Shown piece by piece: positions 51,482 to 60,478 of a stretch of DNA of 64,000 nucleotides. Made by a program: the position numbers and the translations under genes. The stretch's first letter is position 1; each line of letters opens with the position of its first letter. The DNA is taken from assembly GCF_964229645.1 (NCBI RefSeq), contig NZ_CAXREX010000182.1, positions 48,985-112,984 on the forward strand. Direction: 5' to 3'. The DNA is from Nioella sp964229645. Its GTDB lineage: Bacteria; Pseudomonadota; Alphaproteobacteria; Rhodobacterales; Rhodobacteraceae. The notes beneath the pieces are model-generated. The model searched no databases and had not been told where the DNA came from. It worked only from the letters and a program-made list of their open reading frames with translations.

Positions 51482-52273
51482 ATGACGACCTATGAAACCA
51501 TTCTGCTTGAGACCGACGCACGAGGCGTCGCCACCGTCACCCTGAACCGACCCGACAAGCACAATGCGCTGAACGGCGGCTTGATCGCCGAGTTGACGGA
51601 CGCCGCCGAAAAACTGGCAGCCGACGACAAGGTGCGCATCGTGGTTCTCACCGGCACCGGCAAGAGCTTCTGCGCCGGGGGGGATTTCAACTGGTTCTCG
51701 TCGAATATCGACAAGTCCCGCGCCGAGCGGGTCGATCAGAGCGCCACGCTGGCGCATTTGCTGCGCCGCCTCGACACGCTGCCCAAACCGCTGATCGGGC
51801 GGATCAACGGTCCGGCCTATGGCGGCGGGGTCGGCATGATTTCGGTCTGCGACTACACGATCGGCGCCGAAGGGTCGCGCTTTGGCCTGACCGAGGTCAA
51901 ACTGGGCCTCCTGCCGGCCAATATCTCGCCCTATGTCGTGGCCCGCATCGGCAAGGAGCATTCGCGCGAAACCATGCTGTCGGGGGCGCTGTTCGACAGC
52001 GCGCGTGCCGAACGGATCGGTCTCTTGACCGAGGTCGTCTCCGCCGATGATCTGGACGCGGCCATCGAGCGCGTCGTGCAGGATCACCTTCAGGCCGCGC
52101 CGGGGGCCGTGGCCGACACCAAGGCGCTGATCGCCTATGTCGCGGCGCACGATCTGGAAACCAACATGATCTACACCGCCGACCGTCTGGCCGACGCCTG
52201 GGAAACCGACGAAGGGATCGAAGGCATCGACAGCTTCCTGAAGAAACGCACGCCCTCATGGCGGGTGAAATGA
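51482..52273 (+). CDS. Methylglutaconyl-CoA hydratase-like enoyl-CoA hydratase (LiuC/AtuE type)
   Basis: A 263-residue crotonase-fold hydratase. SFCAGGDFNWF is the oxyanion loop and LTEVKLGLLPANISPYVV (about residues 138-155) is the block shared by 3-methylglutaconyl-CoA and isohexenylglutaconyl-CoA hydratases. GTGAGG lies before the ATG. It sits between carboxylase beta and alpha genes, and its stop overlaps the alpha start. It would hydrate the carboxylated enoyl-CoA to an HMG-CoA-like product. Confidence 0.88.
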   Translation: MTTYETILLETDARGVATVTLNRPDKHNALNGGLIAELTDAAEKLAADDKVRIVVLTGTGKSFCAGGDFNWFSSNIDKSRAERVDQSATLAHLLRRLDTLPKPLIGRINGPAYGGGVGMISVCDYTIGAEGSRFGLTEVKLGLLPANISPYVVARIGKEHSRETMLSGALFDSARAERIGLLTEVVSADDLDAAIERVVQDHLQAAPGAVADTKALIAYVAAHDLETNMIYTADRLADAWETDEGIEGIDSFLKKRTPSWRVK

Positions 52274-54273
52274 GCTTTGCCCGCGTCCTGATCGCCAACC
52301 GCGGCGAAATCGCCCGGCGCATCCAGCGCGGGTGCCGCAAGCTTGGGCTGGAAACGGTCGCGGTCTTTTCCAAGGCCGACCGCGACGCGCCCTTCGTGGC
52401 AGAGGCCGATCACGCCGTCTGCATCGGCGGGGCCGCGCCCTCGGAAAGTTATCTGAACGTCGGCGCCATTCTGGATGCCGCGCGCAGGACCGGCGCGGGC
52501 GCGGTGCATCCCGGCTATGGCTTCCTGTCCGAAAACGCCGGTTTCGCCGGGGCGGTCCAGGCTGCGGGCCTCGTGTTCATCGGGCCCGAACCCGGCGCGA
52601 TTGCCATGATGGGATCGAAGATCGAGGCCAAGTCCGCCGCCGAGGCCGCGGGCGTCCCCGTGCTGCCCGGATATCGCGGCGAAGATCAGTCCGACGCGCG
52701 ACTGCTCGAAGAGGCGCGGGCGCTTGGCACGCCGTTTCTGGTCAAGGCCAGCGCAGGCGGCGGCGGGCGCGGCATGCGCCTTGTCACCGATCTGGCCGAC
52801 GCGCCCGAGGCCATCGCCTCTGCCCGGTCCGAGGCGAAAGGCGCGTTCGGCGATGCGGCGGTGTTCCTCGAACGCTACGCCCCGCGTGCGCGTCACGTCG
52901 AGGTGCAGGTGCTGGGCGACAGTCACGGCACGGTGCTGCATCTAGGGGATCGCGACTGTTCGTTGCAACGCAACCACCAGAAGCTGATCGAGGAGGCACC
53001 CGCCGCCGATCTGCCCGAGGCCCTGCGCGATGACATGCTGTCGGCGGCGGTGCGGCTGGCGCAGTCCATAGGGTATCGCTCGGCAGGGACGGTGGAATAC
53101 CTCTATGACCCGGCGCGCGGCGAATATTACTTCCTCGAAATGAACACCCGCCTTCAGGTCGAACACCCCGTGACCGAGGCCATCACCGGGATCGACCTTG
53201 TCGAATGGCAGTTGCGCATTGCCCGGGGCGAGACATTGGCGCTGACGCAATCCGATGTCCAGTTCGACGGACACGCCATCGAGGTCCGCATCGCCGCCGA
53301 GAACCCGGCCGAGAATTTCCGCCCCGAGACAGGCCGGATCACCCTCTGGGCCCCGCCCGCTGGCGTGCGGCTGGATAGCGGCGTCGCGGCAGGCTCGGTC
53401 GTCGGCCACCATTACGATTCCATGCTGGCCAAGCTGATCGTCCATGCGCCCGACCGGGCCGGGGCGATCCGGCAGGCCGTGGCCGCGATTGATGCCTTCG
53501 CCGTCGGCGGCGTCGGTCTGAACCTGTCCTATCAGCGCGCCTTGCTGACACATGCGGATTTTCAGGCGTTCCGGCACCATACCTCGGGCCTGCCCGACAT
53601 GTTCCCCGAGGGCTGGGCGCAACCCACTCCCGACGCGCGCGACACGGGCCTTGCCGTCATGGCGCTGCATCTGCATCTGGCCCCGGCGGGCGCGTCGCCC
53701 TGGGAAAGCCTCGGGTCATGGCGGCTTACCGCCCCCGCGGGGCGGCCCGGTGCTGCGTCCTACTGGGCCACATCCGCGGATGAGCCGATCCGCATGTCCG
53801 ATGTCCCGGGAGCGCTCGCCGCCGTACTGCCGGACGGCCAGAATATCGAAGCCGAGGCTCCCGCCCTGACCGGCGACCGCCTGAGCGGACGCATCGACGG
53901 CGTTCCTTTCTCGCGCGTCGCCCACATCGAACGCGCCGGTCATCATTGGCGGGTGCATCTACAGACCCCTGCGGGAATGACTTTGACAGAGCTGCGCACT
54001 CTGGAAGATCGGCACCTTGCCCGCGCCAGCGTCGTTGCAGGCGGCGCCGACCTGCTGACGGCCCCGATGCCGGGCGCCGTTGCCGAGCTGCGCGTCGCGC
54101 CTGGCGACCGCGTCGCCGCCGGTGATACCCTGGTGGTGCTGGAAGCCATGAAGCTCCTGCAAAGCCTGCCCGCCCCGGTCGCGGGCGTGGTCACCGAGAT
54201 TTTTTGCGCACCGGGCGACACCGTCGCCGGGCACGCCCCACTCGTCAAACTCGACCCGGAGGAACAGACATGA
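52270..54273 (+). CDS. Acyl-CoA carboxylase alpha subunit (BC-BCCP), carboxylase 3
   Basis: A 667-residue methylcrotonyl-CoA-carboxylase-type alpha subunit. RVLIANRGEIARRI, SAGGGGRGMR (about 163), EMNTRLQVEHPVTEA (about 287) and the C-terminal biotin motif LEAMKLLQS (about 630) are present. ATG 52270 overlaps the hydratase stop; an in-frame ATG 12 bases upstream is possible. Its biotin motif (AMKLL) differs from the SMKLE of the other two carriers, so the three carboxylases are not recent copies. Confidence 0.92.
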   Translation: MSFARVLIANRGEIARRIQRGCRKLGLETVAVFSKADRDAPFVAEADHAVCIGGAAPSESYLNVGAILDAARRTGAGAVHPGYGFLSENAGFAGAVQAAGLVFIGPEPGAIAMMGSKIEAKSAAEAAGVPVLPGYRGEDQSDARLLEEARALGTPFLVKASAGGGGRGMRLVTDLADAPEAIASARSEAKGAFGDAAVFLERYAPRARHVEVQVLGDSHGTVLHLGDRDCSLQRNHQKLIEEAPAADLPEALRDDMLSAAVRLAQSIGYRSAGTVEYLYDPARGEYYFLEMNTRLQVEHPVTEAITGIDLVEWQLRIARGETLALTQSDVQFDGHAIEVRIAAENPAENFRPETGRITLWAPPAGVRLDSGVAAGSVVGHHYDSMLAKLIVHAPDRAGAIRQAVAAIDAFAVGGVGLNLSYQRALLTHADFQAFRHHTSGLPDMFPEGWAQPTPDARDTGLAVMALHLHLAPAGASPWESLGSWRLTAPAGRPGAASYWATSADEPIRMSDVPGALAAVLPDGQNIEAEAPALTGDRLSGRIDGVPFSRVAHIERAGHHWRVHLQTPAGMTLTELRTLEDRHLARASVVAGGADLLTAPMPGAVAELRVAPGDRVAAGDTLVVLEAMKLLQSLPAPVAGVVTEIFCAPGDTVAGHAPLVKLDPEEQT

Positions 54274-55436
54274 CCCGACAGGACACCATCGCCGCGGCCA
54301 ACGGCCCGTTCAACGAAGACCTCGGCATGATCCGCGACCAGCTGCGCCGGTTCATCGAAACCGAGGTGACCGCCAGGGCCGACGCCTGGGAAGAGGCGGG
54401 CATGGTGCCCCGCGACGTCTTGCGCCGGATGGGCGATCTGGGCGTGCTGGGCATGCGCTATGACGAGCAATACGGCGGTGCGGGGCTGGACGTGATGTCC
54501 AGCGTGGTTCTGGCCGAAGAGGTCGGACGCTCCACCTTTGGCGGGTTCTCGGCCACGGTGCTGGTGCATACCGACATGGCCTCGCCGCATCTGGAAAATG
54601 CCGGCACACCGGAACAGAAGGCCCGCTGGATGCCCTCGATCACCTCGGGCGAAAAGATCGCCGCCGTCGCGGTGACCGAACCCGGTGCCGGATCGGACGT
54701 GGCGGGCATGCGCACCCGCGCGGTGCAGGACGGGTCGGACTGGGTGCTGAACGGTACCAAGATGTTCATCACCAACGGCGTGCATGGCGATATCTATTTC
54801 GTCGGCGCCAAGACCGATCCCGATGCCAAGGGTTCGCGCGGGATCACCATGTTCGCGATCGAAAAGGGCACGCCGGGCTTCTCGGTCGGCAGGGCGCTGA
54901 ACAAGACCGGCTGGCTGTGTTCGGACACCGCCGAGCTGATCTTCGAGGATGTGCGCGTCCCCGCCGGCGACGTGCTGGGCGAGGTCAACAAGGGCTTCTA
55001 CTCGGTGATGAAGAATTTCCAGAACGAACGCATCGTCCTGGGCGCGATGGCCTGCGCCGAAGCGCAGACCGCGCTGGACATGACCGTGGACTACGTCAGG
55101 CAGCGCAAGGCTTTCGGCGGCGTGCTCTGGGACAAGCAGGCGATCCGCCAGCGGCTTGCCGACTGCCAGACCCGGATCGAGGCCGGCCGCCAGCTTGTCT
55201 ATCACGCAGCCCGGCAGGACGCCGCGGGCCGCGATTGCGTGAAAGAGGTCTCGATGGTCAAGGCCTATTGCGGCGAGTTGGTCAATTCCGTGCTCTACGA
55301 TTGCGTGCAGTTCCACGGCGGCATGGGCTACATGCGCGAAACACCGGTCGAGCGGATGTCACGCGATGCGCGTGTCCAGGCGATTGGCGGCGGGGCCAGC
55401 GAGGTAATGCTCGAAGAGGTCGCAAAACGCATGTGA
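54270..55436 (+). CDS. Acyl-CoA dehydrogenase, isovaleryl/citronellyl-type
   Basis: A 388-residue acyl-CoA dehydrogenase with AVTEPGAGSDV (about residue 131), FQNERIV (Glu at the isovaleryl-type position, about 250) and a C-terminal GGGASEVM without Glu. The ATG overlaps the carboxylase stop (ATGA). In liu and atu clusters the matching dehydrogenase makes the beta-methyl enoyl-CoA that is then carboxylated, and the gene position here fits that. Confidence 0.9.
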   Translation: MTRQDTIAAANGPFNEDLGMIRDQLRRFIETEVTARADAWEEAGMVPRDVLRRMGDLGVLGMRYDEQYGGAGLDVMSSVVLAEEVGRSTFGGFSATVLVHTDMASPHLENAGTPEQKARWMPSITSGEKIAAVAVTEPGAGSDVAGMRTRAVQDGSDWVLNGTKMFITNGVHGDIYFVGAKTDPDAKGSRGITMFAIEKGTPGFSVGRALNKTGWLCSDTAELIFEDVRVPAGDVLGEVNKGFYSVMKNFQNERIVLGAMACAEAQTALDMTVDYVRQRKAFGGVLWDKQAIRQRLADCQTRIEAGRQLVYHAARQDAAGRDCVKEVSMVKAYCGELVNSVLYDCVQFHGGMGYMRETPVERMSRDARVQAIGGGASEVMLEEVAKRM

Positions 55437-55511
55437 GCCGTCAGCCCTGGACTTCGGCGATTTTCTGAACAGGAGGGCAATCCGCGCAAACATGGAAGAG
55501 GGTGATTATCA

Positions 55512-56348
55512 ATGACGAAAAGCAGCATGTTTTTTACAGAGCCGGAACCTTGTCGTGCGCAAGCCGTCAAGGTGGCCGAGGGCATCCGGCGTATCGTTGC
55601 CGACAATCCCGGCAAGATGACCTATTTCGGCACGAACACCTACATCATCGACAGCTCTGACGGCCAATTCGTGATCGACCCCGGACCGGTGGAGGATCGC
55701 GCCCATTTCGAAGCCATTGTCGAGACTCTGGGGCCAAATCCCGCCGGAATTCTCGTCACGCATCACCATTCCGATCATTTCGGTGCCGCGCCTGCATTGC
55801 GTGAAAGGACAGGTCTGCCTGTCTATGTGTCACGGGTTTTTCCGGACGACGCATTTGAACCTGACGGATACCTTGTCGACGGCGATGTGATCGCCGGTCT
55901 CACTGTCCTGCACACGCCCGGTCATGCAAGCGATCACCTTTGCTTCGCAAGACCGGGCGGGGTCCTGTTCTCAGGCGATCACATGATGAGTTGGAACAGC
56001 TCGATCGTGAGCCCGCCGGACGGCAACATGCGCGACTACTGTGCCCAGCTTCAGCGGCTGATCGAGCGTGACGACAAAGTTTGTTTTCCGGGCCATGGAC
56101 CTATGCTCGAAAACCCGAGACCCTACGTCAAACGTCTTCTCGCCAACCGGATGCGCCGGGAGGCTGAAATTCTTGCGCACCTTGAGAATACGCCTGACAC
56201 GATCGAGAATATCGCCAAGGCGGTTTACAAGAAGTCCGATCCGCATATTGCAATGGCCGCGAAACGAAATGCTGCTGCCCACCTTGAGAAGCTGCTTTCA
56301 GAGGCTCGGGTGATCCGGCACGGAGAGGTCTGGCAATCTGTTGGGTAA
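55512..56348 (+). CDS. Metallo-beta-lactamase-fold hydrolase
   Basis: A 278-residue MBL-fold protein. THHHSDH (about residue 83) is the zinc motif, with HTPGHASDH (about 136), FSGDHMM (about 157) and FPGHG (about 195) supplying the other ligands. A C-terminal helical domain follows, as in LACTB2/glyoxalase-II-like enzymes. It lies 75 bases after the dehydrogenase and may be the end of that operon or independent. CoA-thioester or lactone hydrolysis is possible. Confidence 0.85.
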   Translation: MTKSSMFFTEPEPCRAQAVKVAEGIRRIVADNPGKMTYFGTNTYIIDSSDGQFVIDPGPVEDRAHFEAIVETLGPNPAGILVTHHHSDHFGAAPALRERTGLPVYVSRVFPDDAFEPDGYLVDGDVIAGLTVLHTPGHASDHLCFARPGGVLFSGDHMMSWNSSIVSPPDGNMRDYCAQLQRLIERDDKVCFPGHGPMLENPRPYVKRLLANRMRREAEILAHLENTPDTIENIAKAVYKKSDPHIAMAAKRNAAAHLEKLLSEARVIRHGEVWQSVG

Positions 56349-56645
56349 TGGGTCGAACAGCATTTCTGCTGCCTTATAGAAAACAGTGGGCAACAGACCG
56401 ATACCGCGTCGGTTTGCAGGAGCGCAGCCACAGATGTTTCCGTTCCCTATACTTCGTGCTGAAACCGGGGATTATCCATGAGACGTCGCCGCTGATACGC
56501 AGGACGCGGGCTAAGACCTGTCCTCACATCGCTTCCGCCGGCCTTGGGTTCAAATCGTGAGCATCGCAACAGTGTGGATCGGGAACAGGATATCCACCTG
56601 GCTAAGAATTACTGTTTTTTCGCGACACCTTCCATACACTCATTT

Positions 56646-57134
56646 TCACACCAGGATCGTGGCGGGATTCGAGAGTTTTCCCCGCGCGAAATCATATGAT
56701 GTGGCTAGAATTTGCAATGCGGTTTCGATCTCTTGCAAATCGCGCGGTGCAAATACCATGACGGCGGTCGCCGGGATCATGCCTGTGGCCACCATCGGGT
56801 GCGGCTCGCCCCAGCCTTTGGCAAAGAGCTCGCGGGTGCACTCAAGCGGGAGCATCAGATGCATCGAACCGTCATAATGCGGATGCACATGCGCGAACTC
56901 ATTTCCCACCATAAAGGATTCGTGACACCCGTGCGCGTGATCGTGCGGCAGCCAAAGAGCCTCGGCACCGGGAACAGAGATGATACTGGGGCGCCGCTTG
57001 ACAAAGGGAAAGTCAAAGGCGCGCTTTTTGAGCGTTTGATAGGTACTGGCGTCGGGGTTCTGGCTTACCTGCTCATGCGGCGCGCAGTCGGTGGTTTGTG
57101 GTCTTGGACCGATGCGGGGTGTCAGTTCAAACAT
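56646..57134 (-). CDS. Luciferase-domain (DUF5519-like) protein
   Basis: A 162-residue protein. FAHVHPHYDGSMHLMLP, KGWGEPHPM and VFAPRDLQEIE match the pattern I recall for the luciferase/DUF5519 domain; its function is not known. ATG 57134 has GAGG six bases before it, and an upstream in-frame GTG (57146) overlaps that sequence. It stands alone on the minus strand. The 297-base gap to the MBL gene shows no other gene. Confidence 0.65.
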   Translation of the reverse strand: MFELTPRIGPRPQTTDCAPHEQVSQNPDASTYQTLKKRAFDFPFVKRRPSIISVPGAEALWLPHDHAHGCHESFMVGNEFAHVHPHYDGSMHLMLPLECTRELFAKGWGEPHPMVATGMIPATAVMVFAPRDLQEIETALQILATSYDFARGKLSNPATILV

Positions 57135-57224
57135 TTCCTGCCTCACTGTTTTCCGAATTGCACGATATGTCCGTCACTGAGGCCGGGCGACTGGCTCGCC
57201 CCCCCGTAAACATTTTCGCAATTT

Positions 57225-57860
57225 TTATAGGCCAAGCAGTTCCCCGAGGGGTGCAAACGCATCCTTCCACGACCGACGCGCCTCCAGCCGTTCGATCCAG
57301 GCCGCGACATTCGGCAGATCGTCGAGCGAGATGTCAGACTGCGCACGGTACATGAATGTCGAGGCCAGCGCGAAATCCGCGACGCTCAGATCGCCCGCGA
57401 TCCAGTCCTTGCCGGCAAGGCCGATTTCCAGCACCGCCAGAAACTGATCCACGTTTTTCCGTTCCGCGTCGATGACGCTTTGATCCGGATCGCCCATGCC
57501 GAACTTTGCTTTCAGAAACCGCTCGAACGACAGCTTTTGCATCGCCGGGCCAAGGTGAATGGCCTGCCAGTATAGCCACTGGTCCACCGTTGCGCGGGAT
57601 TTCGGGTCATCCGGGTGAAGACCGCGCTCGGGTTTCTTGCTGGCAAGGTACGAATTGATGGCGCGCGATTCCCAGACAACGAAATCGTCGTCCACAAGCA
57701 CCGGCACCTTGCCATTGGGATTGATCGACAGGAAATCCGCGCTTCGGTTGTCGCCACCCCGGAGATCGACCTCGATGAGTTCAAAGTCGATCCCCAGTTC
57801 CGCGGCAACGGCACGCACCCGAAGGGCGTTGGGCGAGAAATTGGCGTTGTAGAGTTTCAT
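57225..57860 (-). CDS. Glutathione S-transferase
   Basis: A 211-residue GST. KLYNANFSPNALRVR (residues 2-16) is the N-terminal thioredoxin-fold start with Ser/Asn at the activation position. NPNGKVPVL and the following WESRAI are the glutathione-binding cis-Pro and SNAIL-like blocks. The C-terminal part is all-helical, with a LSVADFAL motif. GAGGAGAGCACG precedes the ATG. It is the last gene of the dioxygenase-NmrA-GST set and probably conjugates or isomerises an electrophile. Confidence 0.88.
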   Translation of the reverse strand: MKLYNANFSPNALRVRAVAAELGIDFELIEVDLRGGDNRSADFLSINPNGKVPVLVDDDFVVWESRAINSYLASKKPERGLHPDDPKSRATVDQWLYWQAIHLGPAMQKLSFERFLKAKFGMGDPDQSVIDAERKNVDQFLAVLEIGLAGKDWIAGDLSVADFALASTFMYRAQSDISLDDLPNVAAWIERLEARRSWKDAFAPLGELLGL

Positions 57861-57870
57861 CGTGCTCTCC

Positions 57871-58770
57871 TCATTGCGCTTGTGGGGTCAGCAGGGCCGC
57901 CTTGTTGGCATTCAGGAAATCACCCACCGATTGCCCGGCTTGCCCGGTCAGGTTTTCCAGATCGTCCGTTGCAACGCTCAGATAATCCATTGCGATCGCC
58001 TCGTCGAAGGACGCAAAGACCTTTGCCATGGACTCGGGCAGACCGGCGCCGATCATGCCCTGAACCAACTCGTCGGTCGAGATCGCGATATAGGGGATGT
58101 CCTTGCCCGATATTTCCGACAGGATGGCCGCGATGTCGCCCTGGGAAACTGCCTCCGGGCCGGTAATGTCCAGAACGCTTGAACCGGTTTCACGCATCAG
58201 GGCCGCTGCGGCGGCCCGGGCGCAATCGGCACGGGTGACATAACCGGCCTTTCCCTCGGCAGCCGCGGCGAAATGCTGTCCCATCGCGATGCTTTGCGCA
58301 CCGCCCGTCAACACCAGATCGGCGTAAAGGTTGTTGCGCAGAATGGTATAGTTGGCCCCGGTTTGCCTGATCAGCGCCTCGGTGTCGCTGTGATCCTTGG
58401 AAAAGGTGATCGGGCTTTCCTCGACCGGGTTGGTCAGCGACGTATAGACGATATGTGTGATACCTTCCTTCGTCGCGGCGGCGACGGCGTTTTTATGCGC
58501 TTCCAACCGCTTGCCCGGTTCAAGATCGTCGGTCGAAATGATCAGCAGACGCTTGCCGCCTGCAAAAGCCGCAGGCAGCGACGCGGGGTCGTTGAAATCA
58601 CCCTTGCGGGCCTCGACGCCCTTGTCAGCCAGATCGGCCAGCTTTTCCGGCGAACGCGAGATGGCGATGATCGGGCTGGCACCGGCGGCAATCAGATTGT
58701 CGATGACCTGTCGGCCAAGCTGGCCGGATGCGCCGGTGACGATGAAAGGGCCGTTCTGGATGTTTGTCAT
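57871..58770 (-). CDS. NmrA/QorB-like NAD(P)-binding reductase
   Basis: A 299-residue atypical SDR. VTGASGQLGRQVIDNL (residues about 8-23) is the dinucleotide loop; ISRSPEKLADL is the following helix, as in QorB-type quinone oxidoreductases. No YxxxK is present. It lies ten bases before the GST gene and 55 bases after the dioxygenase gene. Quinone or electrophile reduction is likely. Confidence 0.82.
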   Translation of the reverse strand: MTNIQNGPFIVTGASGQLGRQVIDNLIAAGASPIIAISRSPEKLADLADKGVEARKGDFNDPASLPAAFAGGKRLLIISTDDLEPGKRLEAHKNAVAAATKEGITHIVYTSLTNPVEESPITFSKDHSDTEALIRQTGANYTILRNNLYADLVLTGGAQSIAMGQHFAAAAEGKAGYVTRADCARAAAAALMRETGSSVLDITGPEAVSQGDIAAILSEISGKDIPYIAISTDELVQGMIGAGLPESMAKVFASFDEAIAMDYLSVATDDLENLTGQAGQSVGDFLNANKAALLTPQAQ

Positions 58771-58825
58771 TGGGGTTTCCTCGATTCTTCGGACTGGATC
58801 CGGATGTTTGGGTGTCTGAACGGAG

Positions 58826-59638
58826 TCACCCGAAGGTAAACGCGCTTTCGACGGCGCCGAGCACGTGATCCTCCAGCGTTTTCACGCCTTTGTCGGCAAG
58901 GGCTGCCCCCGCGACCACATGCAGCGGAAGCAGATGTTCCTCGCGCGGGTTTGCATCACGGGCACCGGGAGCGGCGTCCCAATGTGCCAGCAATTGATTG
59001 CGCTCTTCGGGATCGGGGCGGGTCGCCGCATCGCTGAGCCAGCGGTCGAAGTCCTGCCCGTTCACGGCTCCGGCGGGGCCACCCCGCATCGCCTGCATCA
59101 TCTTTTGCATGTTGTGATAGGTGTTGCCCGACCCGAGGATCAGAACACCGTCGTCGCGCAACGGCGCCAGTGCCCGGCCGACGGCAATATGCGCGGCCGG
59201 GTCAAGATCGCTGCGCAGGCTGAACTGAACACATGGAATGTCGGCTTGCGGAAAGGCCACCTTCAGCGGGACGAACACGCCGTGATCGTAACCGCGCGTC
59301 TTATCGACGGAGCAGGGGAACCCGGCCCCTTCGACCAGCGCCTGCACCCGGTCCGACAGCGCCGGATCGCCGCGCGCGGGCCAGGTCAGCTCGTAGGTGT
59401 GGGGCGGAAATCCGTAATAATCGAAGAGCAGAGGCGGATCCGGGTTTTTCTGCACCGTGAACTGCCGTTCTTCCCAATGGCCGGAGATCACCAGCAACGC
59501 TTTGGGGGCTTCCGGCAACGATGCCCGCACATCTGCAAGGTACGCGCGGTGCCGGTCCCAGGTCTCCGGCGGATTCCAGTCCATGAAGAAACACGGACCT
59601 CCACCGTGTGGAATGAACATCGTCGGCATTCGGGTCAT
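58826..59638 (-). CDS. LigB/DODA-type extradiol dioxygenase family protein (YgiD-like)
   Basis: A 270-residue member of the class III extradiol dioxygenase family. FIPHGGGPCFF (about residues 7-17) and SGHWEE (about 48) carry first-shell His residues, YDHGVFVPL (about 119) and GSGNTYHN (about 180) the rest. The metal is Fe or Zn; catechol or DOPA-like ring cleavage is the family reaction. ATG 59638 is eight bases after AAAGGA. It diverges from the HxlR gene across about 295 bases. Confidence 0.85.
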   Translation of the reverse strand: MTRMPTMFIPHGGGPCFFMDWNPPETWDRHRAYLADVRASLPEAPKALLVISGHWEERQFTVQKNPDPPLLFDYYGFPPHTYELTWPARGDPALSDRVQALVEGAGFPCSVDKTRGYDHGVFVPLKVAFPQADIPCVQFSLRSDLDPAAHIAVGRALAPLRDDGVLILGSGNTYHNMQKMMQAMRGGPAGAVNGQDFDRWLSDAATRPDPEERNQLLAHWDAAPGARDANPREEHLLPLHVVAGAALADKGVKTLEDHVLGAVESAFTFG

Positions 59639-59759
59639 GCACCGCATCCTTTCGTCTGTGTTGCGGGCGAAGCCTGACGAGCCAGCCCGCATGTGTTGTC
59701 CCGAGGGTGCAGCTACACCGCGCTGCGCCGCAAATTACCGCGGGCCGATCTGATGTCGC

Positions 59760-59830
59760 CCATTCGGTTCGGGTTCAGGAACGAGACGTCCACTTTTCCG
59801 AACAAATTGCCCGGACATTCTTCCGAATGG
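59760..59830. repeat. Separated inverted repeat in the HxlR/dioxygenase promoter region
   Basis: CCATTCGG (59760-59767) and CCGAATGG (59823-59830) form an eight-base inverted repeat 55 bases apart between the divergent genes. It could be a two-site operator for the HxlR protein; the evidence is the repeat alone. Confidence 0.25.
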
Positions 59831-59933
59831 CTCCCCCTTGCCAGGTTTTGCCATTCGATCTAGTATCATAAAGCGTCTTAGTTCTTAAAGCCAAGTAGGC
59901 ACTGAAAAGTAACCAATCTTGAAAAGCCTAGAA

Positions 59934-60287
59934 ATGAAACAGAAAACACCGCCCGCATGTCCCATGGACTCCATTCTGCGCCTGCTGATGGGGCCGTGGA
60001 CAACCTATATTCTCTGGGTTCTCAGCGATGGCGGGCCGCAACGCTTCGGGGCTCTGAAACGAGCCGTGCCGGGCATTTCGACCCGCATGCTGACGGAGCG
60101 GTTGCGAATGCTTCAGGCGGCCGGAGTGATTTGGCGCGATCAGACGCAAACGATCCCGCCCGCGGTCACCTATGGTTTGACCAACCGCGGCGACGATCTG
60201 CGCCAGGTGCTCGAATCCTTGGGCGAAATCGCACAGCGTTGGCAGGCCGAAGGTGCATTCAAAAAGGTCGAAGTGGCCGCAGAATGA
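59934..60287 (+). CDS. HxlR family transcriptional regulator
   Basis: A 117-residue winged-helix protein of the HxlR/MarR-like group. CPMDSILRLLMGPWT (about residues 9-23) contains the Cys of redox/electrophile-sensing members, and RFGALKRAVPGISTRMLTERLRML (two halves of the DNA-binding helices, about 37-60) is the family signature. TTG 59919 in frame is an alternative start. It probably represses the divergent dioxygenase-reductase-GST genes in response to quinones or aldehydes. Confidence 0.87.
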   Translation: MKQKTPPACPMDSILRLLMGPWTTYILWVLSDGGPQRFGALKRAVPGISTRMLTERLRMLQAAGVIWRDQTQTIPPAVTYGLTNRGDDLRQVLESLGEIAQRWQAEGAFKKVEVAAE

Positions 60288-60478
60288 TACATTCGATGAT
60301 GTAGCGGTCCACTCAATTGTGACCTGCTGCCGCGAAACCTAGCCGATTTGAGCCAAGACTATTTGCCCGACATCCGGCCTGCCACGCAATCCTTTAACAT
60401 AAGATGGACTCTCGGATTCCCCAAGAAACACAACATATTTAACATAAACTTCATTATGCGACTTTATACTTAGAGTTG

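Noticed and set aside
56548..56557. GGTTCAAATC resembles a tRNA T-loop
   Set aside because: The flanking bases do not form the five-base-pair T-stem and no acceptor, D or anticodon arms can be drawn around it.
60300..60478. AT-rich stretch before IS element 1, considered as a promoter island or missing gene
   Set aside because: No open frame with a start or family resemblance; base composition alone is not enough to call a feature.
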